Below, one piece after another: positions 34,646-39,063 of a stretch of 39,063 nt of DNA (positions are counted from its first letter, which is position 1; each line of letters opens with the position of its first letter). The DNA is taken from assembly GCA_002686945.1 (NCBI GenBank), contig NYYZ01000003.1:10807-49869 (forward strand), read 5' to 3'. The notes beneath the pieces were generated by a model, which searched no databases, was not told the DNA's origin, and worked only from the letters and a program-made list of their open reading frames with translations. This DNA comes from Planctomycetota bacterium (GTDB lineage Bacteria; Planctomycetota; UBA1135; GCA-002686595). Made by a program: the position numbers and the translations under genes.

Positions 34646-35956
34646 CTAGCGCCAGTTTGCCGGCAGGCCATCCTTGGTCTCCAGCAGGATCGCGAGGATG
34701 TTCGCACGATCCTCAGCGGAGAGATGTGGGAACTCCCGGGACACTTCTTCGCCGTGCAGGATCGCCCAGAGCTCTGCCCAGATCACTGCGAGCACGGGGG
34801 CGGGCAGGCGATCGAAGCCCTCACCGTAGATGAGGTAGCTGCAGGGGTAGGCGAAGAGACGCGTCTTCAAGTCGAAGTCGTAGAGCGAGCGACCTCGAGG
34901 GTCCCGTGGAACATCCTTGGCGAAGTCGACTGTAAAGGTAGACGTGCCAGCAATGGGCTCCGCAAGTTGCGCCTCGTCGCGAAAGAGCAAGTGGTCGACG
35001 AGGTCTTGCGCGGCCCGCGCATAGCGTCGCTGAGTTGATTCACTGACATGGTCCGCGGGCTGGTCCAGGATTTCGTTCATGTTTGCCTGGTACGCCGTCG
35101 TTATGCGCCCCTGGTAGCTGGCCCTGGCGATCAAGTTGTGCATCTCCGCCTGGTGCTCCATCACCATCAGGGCTACGAGATCCGAGTGGGGGGTGAGGTA
35201 GGAGCTCACGTTGAAGAAGCGCGAGAGGTCGGTAATGTTCGCCCCAGCGCTGGTATCGACGCGCTCCTCATCGCCGCGGCTATATGCCCGGTCAACCTCG
35301 GCGACAGTCGTGTTGCCCATGTGGCGCTGCTCCCCATGCGTGCCCGTCACATACCAGCCGCCCCAGCGCTCCTCGAGCGGACTGGCGTGTGTGGTCAAGT
35401 GTGTTCCCGAGCGCAGAATCGGGAATCCACGCGGATTTGGATGTACGGAGCGCACCAGGTTTCCAGGCCAATGACGCGTGCGCGAGGAGCCATGGCATTG
35501 CAGGCACTCATTGTCGAGGCGCGTGAAGATCGGCTCCCCCGGCTCCTGCTCCAGCGCGTAGAAAGTCGGGCCTTGTAGCGGGTCGATGGCCGTAATCTCC
35601 ATCATGGGCGCACCGGGGATCCAGCCGACATAAGCTCGCTCGCCAAAGTAGAGCGCGCGCGGAGTGCTGGGTGAGATGCGACTACTCTGGAAGCTGGTCT
35701 TCGAGAACACGAGCACTTGCGAGGAGGGCTCCACATCGAATGCTGCAAGCAGTGCGGGCAGCCAGCCGCGCTTCTCATCCCACTCCAGCTCGGCCTCGCC
35801 TATTGCGATGGCCTCTAGCAGGCGGGCGACGGGGTCCTCGCGCTCGGGCGCGTCATAGTTGACGGGATCCCCGAGATAATCGGCTCGGTCCTGAAGTCGA
35901 GGTGGGGCGGACGCAACCGTAACCAGAGTCAGAGAGAGAGCAGCGATCGGGAGCAT
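34646..35956 (-). CDS. Hypothetical secreted mono-heme cytochrome c
   Basis: The 436-aa protein has a short signal peptide (about 1-18) and one haem site, CLQCH, at 151-155 (NECLQCHGSSRT). A conserved-looking block follows around EERWGGWYVTGTHGEQRHMGN (about 196-216). I recognise this combination as a family of uncharacterised planctomycete/verrucomicrobial cytochromes but know no function for it. The size is mostly non-haem domain. No partner gene is coupled to it. Confidence 0.75.
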   Translation of the reverse strand: MLPIAALSLTLVTVASAPPRLQDRADYLGDPVNYDAPEREDPVARLLEAIAIGEAELEWDEKRGWLPALLAAFDVEPSSQVLVFSKTSFQSSRISPSTPRALYFGERAYVGWIPGAPMMEITAIDPLQGPTFYALEQEPGEPIFTRLDNECLQCHGSSRTRHWPGNLVRSVHPNPRGFPILRSGTHLTTHASPLEERWGGWYVTGTHGEQRHMGNTTVAEVDRAYSRGDEERVDTSAGANITDLSRFFNVSSYLTPHSDLVALMVMEHQAEMHNLIARASYQGRITTAYQANMNEILDQPADHVSESTQRRYARAAQDLVDHLLFRDEAQLAEPIAGTSTFTVDFAKDVPRDPRGRSLYDFDLKTRLFAYPCSYLIYGEGFDRLPAPVLAVIWAELWAILHGEEVSREFPHLSAEDRANILAILLETKDGLPANWR

Positions 35957-36341
35957 GATGAACTATGTGTGAATGCGTTCCGAGTGTATGTAGTCATGAG
36001 TTGGAGAGCAGTCCAGTGAATATGCTACGCTGCGACCTGCATTCGAGACCATCTAGTCATGGTCTCTTTTCGGGCGCTCTGAATGACGTGTTTGCAGTTC
36101 CAGGTCGGCTGCGCCTTGTGCGCAACACTGCGCACTTCCAGCACTCGCCACATGCTGCCGAACTCTGAAGGGGGGGTGAGCGCGGGCGCATACGAACTTG
36201 CCCGGTATGGCATGCGAACTCCGGCTGATGGCTGCTCGCGTGCTTCCTGGGGACCGGTCGTCGACGACACAGCCCTCCAAAAAGCTGGTACGCCTCTCGT
36301 TTTCTTCACGAGGACACAGGTGCCACCACATGCTCACGACC
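35957..36341. other. Intergenic, one hairpin only
   Basis: This gap of about 385 bases lies between two leftward genes. Apart from the hairpin at 36045-36070 I see no gene. The open frames here lack ribosome sites and have atypical composition. Confidence 0.4.
36045..36070 (+). terminator. Terminator-like inverted repeat GAGACCAT-N6-ATGGTCTC-TTTT
   Basis: A perfect 8-bp stem with a 6-nt loop is followed by TTTT on the plus strand. No rightward gene precedes it, since both flanking genes are leftward. It would therefore terminate either an unannotated short rightward transcript or antisense read-through. It is only four Ts, so a weak terminator. Confidence 0.45.
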
Positions 36342-37883
36342 TCAGTCCATGTGGGCGATGACGCGCTCATCGCCCATCTGGAGTCGAGTCACCATCTTGT
36401 GTACGACCTTCGCGCCCACGAATGAGAGCATCAAGACCGCGCCCCTGCGCACGACCCTGGCCGCGAAGTCGACGAGCGTCCAGCTTCGCGGATCGAGGCG
36501 CCGGTGCGCCTTGGCGTAGAGCTGGTTCTGCTCGCTCACCAGCCACTCCGAGTACAGCATGTACATGATGAGCAGGGGTCTGGAGAGCACGCGAAAACGC
36601 AGAGTGCGGCGAGCGATGGGCAAGAGACTCGGAATCCTCACCAGGATCGGGAACCACTTGTGCAGGTTCTCGATGGACTGCTTGTCCGCCACCTTGATAG
36701 TGGCCTCCCGGTTGAACTGTGCGGGGAACTCGTCGTAGCTCTTCACGGCTATCCCCAGGCCCTCGGTGATGTCATTCAGCTCGAACTCAGGATACGGCTG
36801 GACGATCGAGCACAAGGGGTGGTCCACTTCGCACTCGATGTTCAGCTTGAGGGTGTCGATGTCATCCTCGAGGGTTCCGCCAGGTCCTCCGAGCATGTTC
36901 AGTGAGCCGAGGCGGATGCCGGATGCCTTGATCCAGCGCGCGGCGTCGGTCAGCTGCCGGCGCTCCGTGTTCTTTCGGAACACCGTGTTGCGAACGAAGT
37001 CGCTGGCGGCCTCGAACGCAATTCTGGCGTACACGCAACCTGCTTTCGCGAGCTGGACGATGTGCTCCTCCCGAGTCATGTTGGCCATGAGGATCACGTC
37101 GAATGGCAGCCCCACCTCCTTGGGCCATCGCTCGCAGAATTCCTTCAGCCAGTCACTGCGCAAGTTGAAGATGTCATCGAGGAAGTGAACGAACTCGAGC
37201 GGATACTCCTTACGTATCTGCTGGACCTCCTCGATCACATGGCTGACGCTGCGCTTGCGTACATACTCGGTGTTGCGCACGCCATAGATCTTGGACTTCC
37301 ACGCGTGGTGAAAGCAGAAGGAGCAGAGCATCGGGCAACCGCGCTGCGTAACGACGACCTTGCGCGGGCTCTCGCGGTAGAGGGGCTGCGCGTCGTAGAT
37401 GACGGAGCGATCCGGGATGCCCAGGGCGTCGAGGTCTTTGATGAGCGGCCGCAGAGGGTTCTTGACGATCTCCCCCTGCTCGTCCGCGTAGCAGAGGTTC
37501 TTGATGTCACGCCAATCCTCACCTCTCTCGAGGGCATTCAGCAGGTCGACTAGGGCTCCCTCTCCCTCGCCGATGCAGACAGCGTCGACATCCGGTCGCT
37601 TGACGCAGTCAGGGACGAAGGTGACATGCGGCCCACCCATGAGGGAGAAGAACTCGAGCTTGGACTTCAGCAGGCGATTGACGTCGAAGATCGCCTTGTG
37701 GTTCCCCGTCATCAGGGACCAGGTGATGACGTCAGGTTTGTATTCGCGCACCTTCGAGATCCACTGGGGGTCGGGCACAAAAAGGGCCTTCATATCGTGG
37801 CCGGCGTCCTTGACCACTCTGCTGAGGTACATGGGGCCAAGCATCTCCTGGGGGAGGGTCTTGGTGATGTGCAGGACTTTCAC
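36342..37883 (-). CDS. B12-binding-domain radical SAM protein
   Basis: From the GTG at 37883 the protein is 513 aa. It has an N-terminal Rossmann-like cobalamin-binding domain (about 1-115; KVLHITKTL first strand, LMGGPHVTF, GEGEGAL), then a radical SAM barrel with C183-x3-C187-x2-C190 (RGCPMLCSFC). The C-terminal part (about 420-513) is partly hydrophobic. The cobalamin DxHxxG motif is absent, as in many members. The family includes BchE-like, HpnJ-like and methyltransferase enzymes; which one cannot be told. The frame stays open to 38144, but the upstream part is low-complexity and the family begins at KVLHI, so the shorter start is preferred. Confidence 0.85.
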   Translation of the reverse strand: MKVLHITKTLPQEMLGPMYLSRVVKDAGHDMKALFVPDPQWISKVREYKPDVITWSLMTGNHKAIFDVNRLLKSKLEFFSLMGGPHVTFVPDCVKRPDVDAVCIGEGEGALVDLLNALERGEDWRDIKNLCYADEQGEIVKNPLRPLIKDLDALGIPDRSVIYDAQPLYRESPRKVVVTQRGCPMLCSFCFHHAWKSKIYGVRNTEYVRKRSVSHVIEEVQQIRKEYPLEFVHFLDDIFNLRSDWLKEFCERWPKEVGLPFDVILMANMTREEHIVQLAKAGCVYARIAFEAASDFVRNTVFRKNTERRQLTDAARWIKASGIRLGSLNMLGGPGGTLEDDIDTLKLNIECEVDHPLCSIVQPYPEFELNDITEGLGIAVKSYDEFPAQFNREATIKVADKQSIENLHKWFPILVRIPSLLPIARRTLRFRVLSRPLLIMYMLYSEWLVSEQNQLYAKAHRRLDPRSWTLVDFAARVVRRGAVLMLSFVGAKVVHKMVTRLQMGDERVIAHMD

Positions 37884-38247
37884 GGGGTGTCGCAGGGGGA
37901 GAGGGGGAGGAATGAGGGGTTGGCTCAATATATCGACCGGTGGCACGGGCTGTTCGCCATCCGGGGTGCAGGCGAAAGCGATCACCGATGCGCAGCGTAT
38001 CCGGTGCGCGAGCCTTCGCGCCAGACTGCTGCTCAGCGGACAGCCGCTCGGTAGGCCGGCCAACTCCGGAGAACGGCGGCTCGACGTCCGGCCAAGTGCG
38101 TAGACCCGAGACGGCAAATGCGCATTCAGGGTCGCCGGGGACACACTCAGAAGGTCAGAGCGGAAGAGAGCGCAATCTGGTCGTAGACTAGGGTGATACG
38201 CAGACTGCAGTACCTCTACAATATGTCACCACTACAAGATCTCAGCC
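37884..38247. other. Divergent intergenic region
   Basis: These roughly 364 bases lie between the leftward B12 radical SAM gene and the rightward response regulator. No separate gene is supported. An interrupted repeat GGTGA...TCACC (about 38192-38230) lies just before the regulator. I found no sigma-54 element or TGCATA palindrome here. Confidence 0.4.
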
Positions 38248-38913
38248 ATGAGCCCTACCGAGACCCCGATCGACGTCTACCTGGTCGATGATCACGCGTT
38301 GATCCGCTCAGCGTTCAAGAATCTGCTGAACGGGCGCGAGCTCTTCCGGGTCGTCGGCGATGAAGGAGATCCGCGCAAGGCGGTGGACGAGATCGCTGAG
38401 CTGCTTCCCGAGGTCATCCTGCTCGACATCACCATGCCCGGACTCTCGGGGATCGACGCGATCATCCCGATTCGCAAGAGCGCGCCGAAGGCCAAGATCG
38501 TCATGCTGACGCACCACGAGGGCGAGTCCTTCGTGCGCGAGGCGCTCGAGGCCGGAGCGGAGGGCTACCTCTCCAAGGACTCCGATCCGGCCGAGCTCGA
38601 GATCGCGATCCAGGCCGTTTACCGCGGAGATCCGTACGTCTCTCCCAGGGTTGCGTCCGCGCTCGTCCACGGCATCAGCGGAGATGCGCAGCTCGACTCT
38701 TCACGCGGCCGACTGGCCAGCCTGACACCGCGCGAACGCGAGGTCTTCCAGCTTCTGGCCCTCGGGCGTGCCAACAAGGAAGTCGCGCGCGAGCTGGGGA
38801 TGAGCCTCGGCACAGCGAAGAAGCACCGCGAGAATCTGCAACGCAAGCTCAAGTGTCACTCGGCCGCTGAGCTTGCGCGACTCGCGATCCGCGAAGGTCT
38901 GCTGACCATGTGA
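38248..38913 (+). CDS. NarL/FixJ-type response regulator
   Basis: The 221-aa protein has an N-terminal receiver with acidic pair D14-D15, phospho-acceptor Asp60 (VILLDITMPG) and a conserved Lys in YLSKDSD. A C-terminal LuxR-type helix-turn-helix covers about 155-215 (LTPREREVFQLLALGRANKEVARELGMSLGTAKKH). No kinase is adjacent. The FixL-like kinase about 5 kb to the left is the only unpaired kinase in the window. The target genes are unknown. Confidence 0.92.
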   Translation: MSPTETPIDVYLVDDHALIRSAFKNLLNGRELFRVVGDEGDPRKAVDEIAELLPEVILLDITMPGLSGIDAIIPIRKSAPKAKIVMLTHHEGESFVREALEAGAEGYLSKDSDPAELEIAIQAVYRGDPYVSPRVASALVHGISGDAQLDSSRGRLASLTPREREVFQLLALGRANKEVARELGMSLGTAKKHRENLQRKLKCHSAAELARLAIREGLLTM

Positions 38914-38963
38914 CTGCGGACGCTCCCCGCGCTAAGCGTCGATCTACGGCTATTGCAGCGCAT

Positions 38964-39063
38964 TCACTTCAGGCCGAGGCGCTTGCCGAGGTGATGCAGG
39001 TTCGCGCGTTCGACCCCGAGCGCGCGTGCAGCTGCCGACCAATTACCTGCGTGCCGCTCGACC
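38964..39063 (-). CDS. C-terminus of a NorR-like sigma-54 activator, partial
   Basis: The minus-strand frame entering from the right edge ends with GNWSAAARALGVERANLHHLGKRLGLK and stops at 38964. This strongly resembles the Fis-type helix-turn-helix at the end of NorR ([26 protein letters not shown] in E. coli). Only 33 codons are visible, so the sensor domain (NO-binding GAF in true NorR) is not in the window. Confidence 0.7.
   Translation of the reverse strand, partial: VERHAGNWSAAARALGVERANLHHLGKRLGLK

Overview
The window reads as a chromosomal segment of a high-GC bacterium, most likely a member of the Planctomycetota. The evidence is a Ser/Thr kinase with a C-terminal TPR-like region, an arylsulfatase, a small protein resembling the N-terminus of planctomycete integrases, and a mono-heme cytochrome family I associate with planctomycetes. 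The assignment is an inference from gene content.

Layout. 1-2000 (-): Ser/Thr kinase running off the left edge. 2522-4436 (+): a multicopper oxidase that appears split into two adjacent genes carrying complementary copper motifs. 4496-5998 (-): sulfatase. 6192-6267 (+): tRNA-Gly(CCC), followed by an integrase-N-terminus-like gene (6379-6642). From 6801 onward the content becomes respiratory nitrogen metabolism, so the tRNA is a plausible island edge. 23022-6801 (-): one tight 16-kb gene string, narC-narG-narH-narJ-narI-narK2-actA-B-C-D-E-F, joining a membrane nitrate reductase to a complete alternative complex III. 24970-23174 (-): a NarK-type transporter fused to a DoxX-like membrane domain. 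28871-25183 (-): a sensor kinase and a sigma-54 activator. 29025-31147 (+): a di-heme NorC-like protein and a non-canonical NorB-like protein. 31164-31740: two decayed fragments. 33250-31778 (-): a kinase with a FixL-like heme PAS. 34487-33687 (-): radical SAM protein. 35956-34646 (-): mono-heme cytochrome. 37883-36342 (-): B12-type radical SAM protein. 38248-38913 (+): NarL/FixJ-type regulator. 39063-38964 (-): C-terminus of a NorR-like sigma-54 activator.

How it works together. Nitrate enters and nitrite leaves through two NarK-type carriers. NarGHI oxidises quinol and reduces nitrate. NarC and ACIII give a c-type cytochrome branch that could feed the Nor-like pair. No nirS, nirK or nosZ is present here.

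Regulation. The promoters of narK1 and of the narC operon each carry a recognisable -24/-12 sigma-54 element. About 75-105 bp upstream each has two tandem palindromes of the type TGCATA-N6-TATGCA, with centres exactly 21 bp apart. Together with the neighbouring kinase and sigma-54 activator this forms an apparently complete nitrate/redox-responsive regulon. The NorB-like protein, with one FeB histidine, the catalytic glutamate and one low-spin haem histidine all replaced, is the other strong candidate for undescribed biology.
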